Positions 1 through 8,542 of a DNA stretch of 64,000 bases are shown piece by piece. The position numbers and the translations under genes are program-made. The stretch is from contig NZ_CP177134.1 in assembly GCF_046736045.1 (NCBI RefSeq), forward strand, positions 3,038,001-3,102,000, read 5' to 3'. Each line of letters begins with the position of its first letter. Within the stretch, counting starts at the first letter, position 1. The notes beneath the pieces are model-generated. The model was not told where the DNA came from and ran no database searches. It saw nothing but the letters and a program-made list of their open reading frames with translations. This DNA is from Leptospira_A sp046736045 (GTDB taxonomy: Bacteria; Spirochaetota; Leptospiria; Leptospirales; Leptospiraceae).

Positions 1-8
1 AACCGGTC

Positions 9-785
9 CTATTTGTAAAAGATGGCAGTGAGAACATATCCGAAAAAGATCACCATTAAAAATGAGGTGACTACCGCTTGCCTCGTGGTTTGACCGACTC
101 CGATCGCACCACCTGACGTGCGTAATCCTTGGCTGCAGGATACTGTGGAAATAATGAGTCCGAATACATAACCTTTCAAAAGTCCTACATAGAGATCTTT
201 TAAGCCGGGAATGGAGGAGATTCGGGAAAATACGTCTTGGAAATAACTCATTACATCGATTCCCAATTGAAAATAACCCACAATCGCTCCGCCTAATATT
301 CCTAATGTGGAGGAATAAACGCAAAGTATCGGAACCATAACTGAAAAGCCGAAAATACGGGGCATCACCAGATAACGAACCGGATTTATGGACATGACTT
401 CCAAAGCGTCTATTTCTTCCGAAACTTTCATCGTTCCGATTTCCGCAGCCATTGCGGAACCCACGGAAGCCGCGAGGATCAGTGAAGTCATAAAAGGAGA
501 CATTTCCCGTGTCAGTGTGATGGTAAGTAGCAATCCGATTTGACCTTCCGCTCCGAAGTCACGAAGCCCGAGGCCTGTGTTCAGTCCCATGATCATTCCC
601 GTGAAAATGGAAACGATGGACACTACAAATAAGGAACCGACACCCGCGATAAACATCTGTTCCAGGATTTCTTTCCGTTTGAAGAATGCCTGATGGCTTT
701 GTCCGAAGGAACGGAACAGAAGTAAGACGGTAAATCCGATCGCATATAAAAAAGGTTGGATTTTTTTTTCAAAAAACGGTTTCAT
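9..785 (-). CDS. mlaE: MlaE-family ABC lipid transporter permease
   Basis: Permease of an MCE/Mla-type ABC transporter, which in this family moves phospholipids between inner and outer membrane. About 258 residues with five or six hydrophobic segments. The family signature EIGTMKVSEEIDAL is present near residues 115-128, and the loop LRTSGGAIGVG lies near the C terminus. I chose the ATG at 785 because it forms an ATGA overlap with the stop of the upstream repeat-protein gene; an in-frame ATG at 800 would add five residues but has no visible ribosome binding site. The stop (TAG) lies at 9-11, so the gene is complete. The ATPase and MCE partners usually follow, but any such genes would lie outside the window. 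Identification is firm; the exact lipid cargo is unknown. Confidence 0.9.
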   Translation of the reverse strand: MKPFFEKKIQPFLYAIGFTVLLLFRSFGQSHQAFFKRKEILEQMFIAGVGSLFVVSIVSIFTGMIMGLNTGLGLRDFGAEGQIGLLLTITLTREMSPFMTSLILAASVGSAMAAEIGTMKVSEEIDALEVMSINPVRYLVMPRIFGFSVMVPILCVYSSTLGILGGAIVGYFQLGIDVMSYFQDVFSRISSIPGLKDLYVGLLKGYVFGLIISTVSCSQGLRTSGGAIGVGQTTRQAVVTSFLMVIFFGYVLTAIFYK

Positions 786-2194
786 ACTTCGAGCCACCAT
801 AAAATTTGGAATTTGTTTTTTTCTTCCCGAGTATCAATTCCTACAAGCCCGTAAAGAAATTGATAACGAAACCCTGTTTCGTTTTTTTGAAATTCAACGA
901 GTAGAGGGATATGAATATTTGTTTCTTTTGCTGACCAACGTTGGGAATACAACCGCGTAACAAGATGTAGTCTTTTTTCTCCGTTTTTCAATTTTCTATA
1001 CTCTATGATAGAAAATATCGGTTCCCAGACTTCTTCCATTACTTCAAAGCGGACGGGAATGATGGAAAGTGTATTCCAAACCAGATTCCCCTCCGAATCA
1101 TGATGATAACGGACAAGGGGCCAAAATTTCCAATATGTATCCTCTCTGCCTGTCCCTACAAACTCTTGTTTGCTGTGAGAAAAAAACGGCAATAGAAAAT
1201 AGGATTTTGATTTTAAGTGATTCGTATTTTGGGAGAGGGAAATGTAAAAAGGAGTGATGAATTCCGCTTCTTTATTGGCGAAATAGGAATATCCGTAAAG
1301 TGGAAAGATTACGAATTTGGAGAGGTCTTTTTTTTCGGAAGTATGGTATTGGAAAAAGATAAAGAGCGCCGAATAGTTGGAATGCCCCGTTTTTTTGTCA
1401 TAACCGTAGGAAAAAAGCGAATTCAAAATGGGGAACCATAAAAAGGCGCGGCTCTTCATATTTCCATCTTGGGAATTTTTACTTAGATAAAAAGGGAAAA
1501 ATAAACTATAGTTAGTTGGTTCTTTTTTGTCCAACTTTTCCTCGCCCCATTGGAAAAAAGGCCAAAGCACGGAATAACGTTTGTATTTTCCATCATGTAC
1601 TTTTCTGGAAAATAAAGGAAAAATCCGAAACTCGCTTCTTGTCTCTGATTTCCCGTACATTGTCAAGGGCCAAAACAAAGACTTCGCTTCAAATGTTTTG
1701 TACTTCCATTCCGTATAGATCGGAAACAGAAAATAGTTTAATTCCTGATAGGATAATTTGTTTCTGATTCTGCCGTAAATCGGAAATATACTGAAATAAT
1801 TTTCTCTGGCAGTTTCTCCTTTTCCCCACATAAAGAGAGGAGTTAGAAAAAAATCATCCTCTTCATCACCTTCTTCGTGTTTGATTCCGGTTCCGCTGAA
1901 AAAAAACAAACTGGACCAAGTATACCAATGGTTTGTTTCTTCTTTGTAATAAATGGGAGAAAGATAACTTCTAAAACGGAAAGCTGTTGTTTTGTCTTCA
2001 AAGCTCATATAGAAGGGACGAAAGGCGATTAGATCCTGGTTCGCTCTCTTTTCGCTTTCATACAAAAACCAGAATTGATGGTAATCCGAAGGAATGTCTT
2101 CTGTGAAACTGTTGGGCAATTTTGCGAAGAGCGGAGATATGAAGAAACTCAAACAAATAAGAATAAGGAATTGTTTTTTTAAGGCAGATCCCAC
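782..2194 (-). CDS. Exported protein with about 17 aromatic-proline strand repeats
   Basis: Not a family I can name. 470 residues from a GTG start with AGGAAA three bases upstream. An N-terminal signal peptide (KKQF then a hydrophobic run to about residue 24, ending LFAK) indicates export. The mature part is a string of short repeats of the type [FWLI]-P-[FLI]-[FYLV], with the proline at residues 60, 80, 119, 138, 158, 176, 193, 212, 234, 255, 298, 315, 336, 359, 380, 392 and 430, about every 17-24 residues, plus a degenerate copy near 279 (LFIFFQY). Charged, turn-like stretches separate the repeats. This pattern suggests repeated beta strands, possibly an outer-membrane or periplasm-spanning beta structure (inference). 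Its stop overlaps the mlaE start as ATGA, so it is probably part of the same lipid-transport function. Confidence 0.85.
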   Translation of the reverse strand: MGSALKKQFLILICLSFFISPLFAKLPNSFTEDIPSDYHQFWFLYESEKRANQDLIAFRPFYMSFEDKTTAFRFRSYLSPIYYKEETNHWYTWSSLFFFSGTGIKHEEGDEEDDFFLTPLFMWGKGETARENYFSIFPIYGRIRNKLSYQELNYFLFPIYTEWKYKTFEAKSLFWPLTMYGKSETRSEFRIFPLFSRKVHDGKYKRYSVLWPFFQWGEEKLDKKEPTNYSLFFPFYLSKNSQDGNMKSRAFLWFPILNSLFSYGYDKKTGHSNYSALFIFFQYHTSEKKDLSKFVIFPLYGYSYFANKEAEFITPFYISLSQNTNHLKSKSYFLLPFFSHSKQEFVGTGREDTYWKFWPLVRYHHDSEGNLVWNTLSIIPVRFEVMEEVWEPIFSIIEYRKLKNGEKRLHLVTRLYSQRWSAKETNIHIPLLVEFQKNETGFRYQFLYGLVGIDTREEKNKFQILWWLEV

Positions 2195-2197
2195 GTA

Positions 2198-2221
2198 TTT
2201 CCTATTATATCTATTAGGAAA
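2198..2221. promoter_or_regulatory. 7-bp inverted repeat in the ddl / repeat-protein divergent gap
   Basis: TTTCCTA (2198-2204) and TAGGAAA (2215-2221) form a perfect 7-bp inverted repeat with a 10-base AT-rich spacer. It occupies the middle of a 45-base gap between divergent starts at 2194 and 2240. One arm doubles as the ribosome binding site of the minus-strand gene, so the symmetry may partly reflect two Shine-Dalgarno-like sequences. A regulatory role is only a possibility. Confidence 0.3.
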
Positions 2222-2239
2222 AAGGAATCAAGTGATTTC

Positions 2240-3292
2240 ATGAAACGGACAAAACTAGGTTTGATTTTTGGCGGGACTTCCTCAGAACATGAGATTTCGA
2301 TTCGTTCTTCTTATTTTATTTTCAAAGCTTTAGATCGAACCAGATTTGAGGTAAAGCCCATATTTATTGATCAGAATGGAGTTTGGAAAATTCCGAAAGG
2401 TTTTGAAGGAGATTACCCGAATCCTGAAACTCTATCCCCTTCCGACTTTTCCGTTCAATTTCAAAAAAACAATGAGCTTTATCCGAATAGCGATAAACAT
2501 TTGTTAAATTCCGTAGGAATTGATGCCGTATTCATCGGATTGCACGGAGGATCGGGAGAAGACGGAAGCACTCAGGGATTTTTGGAAGTTAGCGGAATTC
2601 CTTATACAGGATCAGGAGTTCTTGCTTCCGCACTTGCAATGGATAAATTCAGATCCAATCAATTGTTCGAAAAAGCAGGGATACCTGTCGCTCCGTTTTT
2701 GGAAATTTCCAAAAAGGAGACGGATGCAAAAAGATTTGTTTTGCAAATGCCTATTTCTTTTCCCGTTTTCATTAAACCAACATTAGGTGGTTCAAGCGTC
2801 AATACGGGTCCTGCGAAAACTCCGGAAGAGGCGATCGTTCTTATCGAAAAAATTTTCGTGTCCGAAGATCGGGTTTTTATTCAAGAGCTTATTACTGGAA
2901 CGGAAGTTTCCATCGGAGTTCTGGAAAAAAAACAGAATGATGTTTGGGAAAGTTTTCCCTTGGTGGCTACGGAAATCCGCCCTAAAACAGAGTTCTTCGA
3001 TTTTACCGCCAAATATACGAAAGGTGCCAGTGAAGAGATCACTCCCGCCGAAATTCCGAATGAAGTTATGGACAAATTGAAATCTTATACGTTGATCTGT
3101 CATAAAACCTTGGGCTGCAAAGGATATTCACGAACTGATTTTATCATTCGAAACGGAATCCCGTATGTTTTGGAAACAAATACACTTCCCGGAATGACCG
3201 GAACAAGTCTGATTCCTCAACAGGCGAATGCACTTGGAATCGATATGAAAGATGTATTTAGCTGGCTTGTGGATTTGGCGCTGTCTTCTTAG
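2240..3292 (+). CDS. ddl: D-alanine--D-alanine ligase
   Basis: Cytoplasmic ATP-grasp enzyme that joins two D-alanines for the peptidoglycan stem peptide. 350 residues, normal for the family. Visible motifs are GGTSSEHEIS at residues 11-20, GLHGGSGEDG near 100-109, the ATP-grasp segment KPTLGGSSV near 178-186, and the C-terminal LETNTLPGMT near 311-320 that binds metal and product. ATG start with AAGGAA about ten bases upstream. Divergent from the repeat-protein gene (45 bases between starts) and convergent with the symporter gene, with which its 3' end overlaps by 35 bases. Confidence 0.97.
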   Translation: MKRTKLGLIFGGTSSEHEISIRSSYFIFKALDRTRFEVKPIFIDQNGVWKIPKGFEGDYPNPETLSPSDFSVQFQKNNELYPNSDKHLLNSVGIDAVFIGLHGGSGEDGSTQGFLEVSGIPYTGSGVLASALAMDKFRSNQLFEKAGIPVAPFLEISKKETDAKRFVLQMPISFPVFIKPTLGGSSVNTGPAKTPEEAIVLIEKIFVSEDRVFIQELITGTEVSIGVLEKKQNDVWESFPLVATEIRPKTEFFDFTAKYTKGASEEITPAEIPNEVMDKLKSYTLICHKTLGCKGYSRTDFIIRNGIPYVLETNTLPGMTGTSLIPQQANALGIDMKDVFSWLVDLALSS

Positions 3293-4661
3293 GAAAAATT
3301 TTTCTTCCCAAAAGGATCGCAAACAAACTGATGATGGTTCCGTAGAAGTGACTCGTCATTTCATCATGGAACCATTCCAGAAGTATCCAGGTAACAAGCC
3401 CAGCAAACAAAGAAAGTAACGCTGCTTTTTCCGAAGTGGTTTTTGTGAATAGTCCGAACACCATAGGAATAAAGAGCGTTACAAGAGAGATGCCTCCGGA
3501 GTCTTCAACTAACGCATAGATAGATGGTTTTCCCACAGCCAATACGAAAGAAATAACGGAAATAATGATCACTGAGATTCTGGACAACCAGAGAATGTTT
3601 TTATCATTTCTGACTTTTAATGTGTATTTTAAAATATTTTCGGAAAGAATGGATGCGGGGGCGAGTATTGCACCGGAAGCGGTAGATAGAATTGCGGAGA
3701 TCAGTGCTGAAAAAAATAAAATCTGCGCGAATGGAGATGCAAATTTTGAAACAAGCATAGGGATGAGCAGCTGGGAATTTTCTCCGTTCAAATCGAAACC
3801 GGTAAGCAACTTTGCCGCTTGTAATCCTAAAAATAAAGGAATCATCGCAAAAGAAAGATAGATAAACGAAGAAAGAAACGAAGCCCAGATGGCAACTTTC
3901 TCCGATTTGGCGGACATCACTCTTTGGAAAATATCCTGTTGAGGTAAACTTCCGAATCCCACAACCATCCAAGCCGAAAAATAAACCACCCAGGAATGGT
4001 AGTTAGGTTTTGGGAAAAAATTGAGAAATCCATCAGGTGTTTCCTGTAAGGTGGAAAGAATCGGATGGATCTGATTCATTTCAAACAAAACAAATACGAG
4101 TCCTATGATGATGGATATGGATTGGAAAAAGTCGGTTAAAGATACGGACCACATACCTCCGAGATACGTATAGAATACGACAAGAACGGCTCCGATTGTG
4201 ATTCCTACCAATTGAGGAATCCCGAAGATCACTTGCATCATGATTCCAAGTGCAACGAATTGTGCGGCAACCCAACCGAAGTAGGAAAGAATCAAACAGA
4301 CCCCTCCGATGAATTCCATGGATCTGCCGTATTTTTCCTTATAAAAATCTCCGAAGGTAAGTATCTGCATCCGGTACAGATACCTTGCAAATACAAGGCC
4401 CAATAAAAACAAACACAAAGCTCCGCCAAACGGGTCTTGTATGACGTAAAGGAATCCGCCTTTGGCGAATTCTACGGAAGATCCGAGTATGGTTTCGCTT
4501 CCGAACCAAGTGGCAAAAAGTGCGGCGGTGGAGATGGGAAGAGGAAGGCTTCTACCGGCTAAAATAAAATCCTTTGCATTTTTGACCCTTCTTGCTGCGA
4601 AGAATCCGATTGCAATCGTTATCAAAAGATAACATGATATAAAGAATGCCTGCCAGTTCAA
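3258..4661 (-). CDS. Sodium:solute symporter family protein
   Basis: Inner-membrane secondary transporter of the SSS family (PutP/PanF relatives), expected to import a solute with sodium. 467 residues, about 13 hydrophobic segments. The N-terminal pattern AKDFILAGRSLPL followed by TWFGSETILGSS is typical of the family, as is the PLFLGL segment in the middle. The substrate cannot be told from sequence. Last gene of a five-gene minus-strand operon: it starts six bases after xseB ends. Its last 35 bases overlap the 3' end of ddl on the other strand. Confidence 0.9.
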   Translation of the reverse strand: MNWQAFFISCYLLITIAIGFFAARRVKNAKDFILAGRSLPLPISTAALFATWFGSETILGSSVEFAKGGFLYVIQDPFGGALCLFLLGLVFARYLYRMQILTFGDFYKEKYGRSMEFIGGVCLILSYFGWVAAQFVALGIMMQVIFGIPQLVGITIGAVLVVFYTYLGGMWSVSLTDFFQSISIIIGLVFVLFEMNQIHPILSTLQETPDGFLNFFPKPNYHSWVVYFSAWMVVGFGSLPQQDIFQRVMSAKSEKVAIWASFLSSFIYLSFAMIPLFLGLQAAKLLTGFDLNGENSQLLIPMLVSKFASPFAQILFFSALISAILSTASGAILAPASILSENILKYTLKVRNDKNILWLSRISVIIISVISFVLAVGKPSIYALVEDSGGISLVTLFIPMVFGLFTKTTSEKAALLSLFAGLVTWILLEWFHDEMTSHFYGTIISLFAILLGRKIFPKKTAPNPQAS

Positions 4662-4667
4662 TGGATC

Positions 4668-4940
4668 TTAAAATAAATCGTCTTCGTTTTTAGATGAGGT
4701 TTCTTCTTTTTTCTTTTTCACAGTAGTCTTTACTATTTCACCGGATTGGCCTTTTGCCAGAAATTCTATTTTGGCTTCCGCTTCGGTAAGTCTGTCTGCA
4801 CAAACTTTTTTCAAATCCATTCCTCTCTCGTAGGCTTTGATGGATTCTTCCAGTGAAAGTTGGCCTTTTTCCAATTTGTCAGCAATATCTTCTAACTCGC
4901 GTAATGCGTCTTCGAATGTAATTTGTTTTTTATCGGACAT
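4668..4940 (-). CDS. xseB: Exodeoxyribonuclease VII small subunit
   Basis: Small subunit of the single-strand-specific exonuclease VII, which works with XseA in recombination and mismatch repair. 90 residues; the core FEDALRELEDIADKLEKGQ and the following LSLEESIKAYERGMDL are diagnostic. A lysine-rich tail (VKKKKEETSSKNEDDLF) follows the two-helix core. It begins two bases after xseA ends, so the two subunits are probably co-translated. Confidence 0.96.
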   Translation of the reverse strand: MSDKKQITFEDALRELEDIADKLEKGQLSLEESIKAYERGMDLKKVCADRLTEAEAKIEFLAKGQSGEIVKTTVKKKKEETSSKNEDDLF

Positions 4941-4942
4941 AT

Positions 4943-6226
4943 TTATTCCTTTATCTTATCAACCACTTCAATATTCAATTTACCGTTCGAAAGAATGATT
5001 TCCAGTTTTTCCTTTGTTTGGATTTGGTCAATGGATGAGATCACTTCTTTTTTCGCGTTTCTCAGCACCGAATAACCACGCTTCAATGTGCCCAGAGGAG
5101 AAAAATTTTCCACACGGGACTGAGTCAGTTCCAGTTCCTTTCTTTTTTGTGTTGTATACTGTTCCATTCTGATTTTTAAAATTTCTGTTTTTGCAAAATC
5201 GGTTTTCTTTTGCATTAGAAAATTTTTGCCCAGTAGGGAGAGGCGGTTCATGGTTTCATCTACTGCAATGGATCTTGTTTCAAGTATCACATACGGGTTC
5301 TGGAAAAATGTGCGATTGCTGATTCCATTTAATTTTTCACGACCGATATTCGTTCTGTTTTTTAAAGCGAATTTCAATCGGTCTTCCACTTCTCCCATTT
5401 TTACCATAACTTCTGCTACATTGGGGATTGCAAGTTTGGCTGCGGCGGTAGGAGTGGGGGCACTCGCATCAGCAGATAAATCGGTGAGAACCCTATCTAT
5501 CTCATGCCCTACGGCGGAGATGATCGGGATATTGGAGTGATAATACGCCATCACCACCTCTTCGGTGTTAAATGCCATTAGATCTTCGAATGATCCGCCG
5601 CCTCTGCCTGCAATGATCACATCGACTTCCCATTTCGGATCGTTCAGTGCTTTGATGGCTCCTGAAATGGACGATGCGGCTTCATCTCCCTGTACAAGAC
5701 AGGGAGAGATTAGAATCTGGATGGATGGATTCAAGTCGGTAGCAATTCGGATGATGTCTTCCACTGCGGCACCTTTGGGAGAGGTGACAATTCCCAATCG
5801 TTTCGGGTATTTCGGCAGAGGCTTTTTATGTGTAGGATCAAAGATCCCTTTTTCCAGAAGAGAAGCTTTTAATCTTTCAATCTGTAAAAGAATATCTCCT
5901 TGCCCGAGTTCTTCTATTTTTTGAACGGATAGACTGTAATAACCGCCTGGTTCGTAGACGGAGACCGAACCGAATAAATTGACTTCCATTCCGTTTTTTA
6001 AAGGTCTTCCTTTGTAGTTTTTCGCTTGGAACGAAAAGAAGGCACACTTGATCACACTGGCAGGATCTTTTAACGAAAAATACATATGTCCGGAAGAAGC
6101 GGTTTGGGAAAAATTCGAAATTTCTCCTTTTACCCAAATATTTTTAAGACCATCTGTATCTTGTAAGGTGGCCTTGATGAGTCGGTTGACATCACTTACG
6201 GAAAGAGAAGGAATTGGTTCAGGCAT
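4943..6226 (-). CDS. xseA: Exodeoxyribonuclease VII large subunit
   Basis: Catalytic subunit of exonuclease VII. 427 residues. An N-terminal OB fold (LSVSDVNRLIKATL, then VKGEISNFS) is followed by the catalytic domain containing RLGIVTSPKGAA and GRGGGSFEDLMAFN (near residues 205-218), then SAVGHEIDRVLTD, and a long coiled-coil C-terminal part. Its start overlaps the end of the AI-2E family gene by eight bases, and xseB follows two bases downstream. Confidence 0.97.
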   Translation of the reverse strand: MPEPIPSLSVSDVNRLIKATLQDTDGLKNIWVKGEISNFSQTASSGHMYFSLKDPASVIKCAFFSFQAKNYKGRPLKNGMEVNLFGSVSVYEPGGYYSLSVQKIEELGQGDILLQIERLKASLLEKGIFDPTHKKPLPKYPKRLGIVTSPKGAAVEDIIRIATDLNPSIQILISPCLVQGDEAASSISGAIKALNDPKWEVDVIIAGRGGGSFEDLMAFNTEEVVMAYYHSNIPIISAVGHEIDRVLTDLSADASAPTPTAAAKLAIPNVAEVMVKMGEVEDRLKFALKNRTNIGREKLNGISNRTFFQNPYVILETRSIAVDETMNRLSLLGKNFLMQKKTDFAKTEILKIRMEQYTTQKRKELELTQSRVENFSPLGTLKRGYSVLRNAKKEVISSIDQIQTKEKLEIILSNGKLNIEVVDKIKE

Positions 6227-7340
6227 TCTTTGTGTTTTGAAACCTTGTTTCTCTAAAAATTTTCCAGAAATCCCAAAGAATCGTAACCAGAGTGAGTGCC
6301 ATAGGACCTATGATGATTCCTGCAACACCAAACTCTTGTAAGCCTCCGATCAAAGATAAAAATATCAGGAAAGGATGAGTGTTGAGTCTTTTGTCCAGAA
6401 TTTTCGGTTTTACCAGGTTTTCCAAAATCAAATATGCGGTCGCACCTCCTATCATAAATAAAATCCCCGCAGTCCATTGGTTTTGTACAAGACCAAGATA
6501 AATCCCTACAGGCAACCAGATGACTGATGTGCCAATGACTGGAATGAGAGAGAAGATCGTAGCGATGCTGGAAAGCAGAAATTTGTTGGAAACAGGAGTG
6601 AATAGCAACAAAATATAAATCAATACGCCCTGCAAAAGGGATATGAATAAATTGCCAAGCATAACCGTTCGGATTGCATCTTCAATCCTTCTTCCCAATC
6701 TTTCTTCGATCTCCTGGGGAAAGGGAAGGTGCAGGAAGATAGCATGTTCCATGCGATGACCTTCCTTATACAGAAAGAAAAGAAGTATAAACGTAAAGAA
6801 CGCGTTGAAGATAATGGTTCCCGGCAATTCGATGGAACCCAAAAGAAAAGAAGATGAATTTTTAAGCAAACTGTAAATGGAATCTAGATTCAATACATCC
6901 ATATGTTGACCCACATACTCACGGTAAATATTGGGAAGTTTGATCCAGAAAAATTCGTTTTCGGTAAAAAAATCAGTGAGATAGGGAGAGTTTAACAACA
7001 AGGCTACGATGGACTCTTCCGACAGTTGGTTTCTGACATAACTGACCAAGTTCAGAGATTCTCGGATAATTGTGGAAAGGATCAGATAGGAAGGAACGAA
7101 AACACCGGCTAACATTCCAATCACCATCACATACGGGGAAATGGAATGAAATCGTGTTCCGAGCAAACTTCTCAATCGTAAATGGAGTTTACGTGTTGTC
7201 AGATAAAAAAGCACGGAAAGAAATCCGGCCCAGAGATATGGTTTGAAAACGAAGAAGAGTGTAAAACAAGTGCCTAAAAATATAGCGCTTAGAATCACAT
7301 AAACAATGATTTCGTTTTTGTTTTCTGTCCAGTTTGCCAT
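6219..7340 (-). CDS. AI-2E family transporter (PerM/YdiK-like)
   Basis: Integral membrane protein of the AI-2E transporter/UPF0118 family, 373 residues with about eight hydrophobic segments. The C-terminal segment with ENLVKPKILDKRLNTHP and IIIGPMALTL is the most conserved part of the family. Members include autoinducer-2 exporters and Na+/H+ antiporters, so the substrate here is unknown. Second gene of the operon: it starts four bases after the lipoprotein gene ends and overlaps xseA by eight bases. Confidence 0.9.
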   Translation of the reverse strand: MANWTENKNEIIVYVILSAIFLGTCFTLFFVFKPYLWAGFLSVLFYLTTRKLHLRLRSLLGTRFHSISPYVMVIGMLAGVFVPSYLILSTIIRESLNLVSYVRNQLSEESIVALLLNSPYLTDFFTENEFFWIKLPNIYREYVGQHMDVLNLDSIYSLLKNSSSFLLGSIELPGTIIFNAFFTFILLFFLYKEGHRMEHAIFLHLPFPQEIEERLGRRIEDAIRTVMLGNLFISLLQGVLIYILLLFTPVSNKFLLSSIATIFSLIPVIGTSVIWLPVGIYLGLVQNQWTAGILFMIGGATAYLILENLVKPKILDKRLNTHPFLIFLSLIGGLQEFGVAGIIIGPMALTLVTILWDFWKIFRETRFQNTKNA

Positions 7341-7344
7341 GATA

Positions 7345-7815
7345 TTAATAGGAAGATTCTTTTTTGAAAAAATATTTCACCAAACGCTTGTTTTCTTCTT
7401 CTATGATGAATATGGAAAGCGATTTTTTGAGAAAACCTTCGAACAGATAGATCGTTTTTTTCGGTTCTTCATCCTTTTGCAAAAGTTTCCAATCTCCGAG
7501 AGAACTTCTTGATTCGATTGTCTTTTGAATTTCTTCTTTGGACAATTTGGTTTCTAAAATCAGATAAGATTCTCTTGCATTGGAAAATCCGGTGCGAAGT
7601 TCGACGGAATCTAAAAATTGAACCGACTCAGGTAAAAAGGATCTTGGAATGGCTGGGGGAATCCGATCCGGCAGATGCGAAACATTCACTCTTTCAAAGG
7701 AATAGGATTCTTTTGAGAAAGAAGACCCGCTGCATTGAAAAAGAAATAAGCTAATGATAATAAGGAAAAAGGGCATAGGGAAATCAAAATGAGAGTCTGG
7801 TTTCCCTTCCATCAT
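7345..7815 (-). CDS. Small hypothetical lipoprotein
   Basis: Unrecognised; 156 residues. A hydrophobic run PFFLIIISLFLFQC ends in a lipobox-like LFQC (Cys at residue 28), followed by serines, so a membrane-anchored lipoprotein is likely. Two starts are possible: ATG at 7815, with AAGGAAGA about ten bases upstream, or ATG at 7776, which gives a shorter, cleaner signal peptide (MPFFLIIISLFLFQC). I keep 7815 because of the ribosome binding site. It heads the operon with the AI-2E family transporter, xseA, xseB and the symporter. No function can be assigned. Confidence 0.75.
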   Translation of the reverse strand: MMEGKPDSHFDFPMPFFLIIISLFLFQCSGSSFSKESYSFERVNVSHLPDRIPPAIPRSFLPESVQFLDSVELRTGFSNARESYLILETKLSKEEIQKTIESRSSLGDWKLLQKDEEPKKTIYLFEGFLKKSLSIFIIEEENKRLVKYFFKKESSY

Positions 7816-7849
7816 TTTTTAAAATCTTCCTTGCAATCCCGATTTCTTT

Positions 7850-8518
7850 ATGTTATCTCCAAGACCAGTGGAGTTCTCCTTGCAGTTGCGGACCTTTTTG
7901 GAATGGGTCATGAGTCTTCCCAGTCCCGCTTTGTGGGGATTTTTCGCTTTTTCTAATTTTTTAGAGAATGTATTCCCTCCCTGGCCGGGCGATAGCTTTG
8001 TAGTTTTCTCCGGATTTTTATCCGCACAAGATCATCCGCCTCTGCCTCTTTGGGGAGTGATTACCGCAACCTTAGCCGGAAATTGGGCGGGTGCATTTGT
8101 TATGTTTCAGTTTGGAGGCAGAGTCCTTCAATTTCTGAAAGAAAGCAATCTGAGTGTTCTGCGCAACCTCTACGAAAAAGAGTCTCTGGACCAAACTTTC
8201 GTATGGTTTGAAAAAAATTCCATTGCCATTATCATTCTTTCCCGGTTCTCCGCAGGGATTCGTTTTTTTGTCTCCATTGTGGCGGGAATCATCAAAATGA
8301 ACTTTGTTCGATTCCTGTTTCTATACACCATCGCTATCTTTTTATGGTGCGGTGCTTTAATCGGCGGGGGATACAAATTAGGTCAAAACTGGAATCAAAT
8401 CATTGTTATATTAAGTATTTATAATAAGTTGATTACAATATTGTTGGTTGCCATCCTTGTCGGATTTGGAATTTACCATTATTATCATAAAAAAAAGAAC
8501 AAAGTTGACACAGAATGA
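7850..8518 (+). CDS. DedA family membrane protein
   Basis: DedA/SNARE-associated (VTT domain) membrane protein; the family takes part in lipid-carrier or phospholipid flipping and in envelope homeostasis. 222 residues with four to five hydrophobic segments. The family signature is visible as ENVFPPWPGD at residues 39-48 and SRFSAGIRFFVSIVAG in the middle, with the conserved arginine. It is divergent from the small lipoprotein gene (34 bases apart) and 24 bases upstream of the large phosphatase gene, so they may share a transcript. Confidence 0.92.
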   Translation: MLSPRPVEFSLQLRTFLEWVMSLPSPALWGFFAFSNFLENVFPPWPGDSFVVFSGFLSAQDHPPLPLWGVITATLAGNWAGAFVMFQFGGRVLQFLKESNLSVLRNLYEKESLDQTFVWFEKNSIAIIILSRFSAGIRFFVSIVAGIIKMNFVRFLFLYTIAIFLWCGALIGGGYKLGQNWNQIIVILSIYNKLITILLVAILVGFGIYHYYHKKKNKVDTE

Positions 8519-8542
8519 AATGATGCAAATATTTCGGTCAAC

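Noticed and set aside
3293..3304. GAAAAATTTTTC palindrome at the ddl/symporter junction
   Set aside because: It has no loop and only A/T in the core; it is also inside the coding sequence of the symporter gene.
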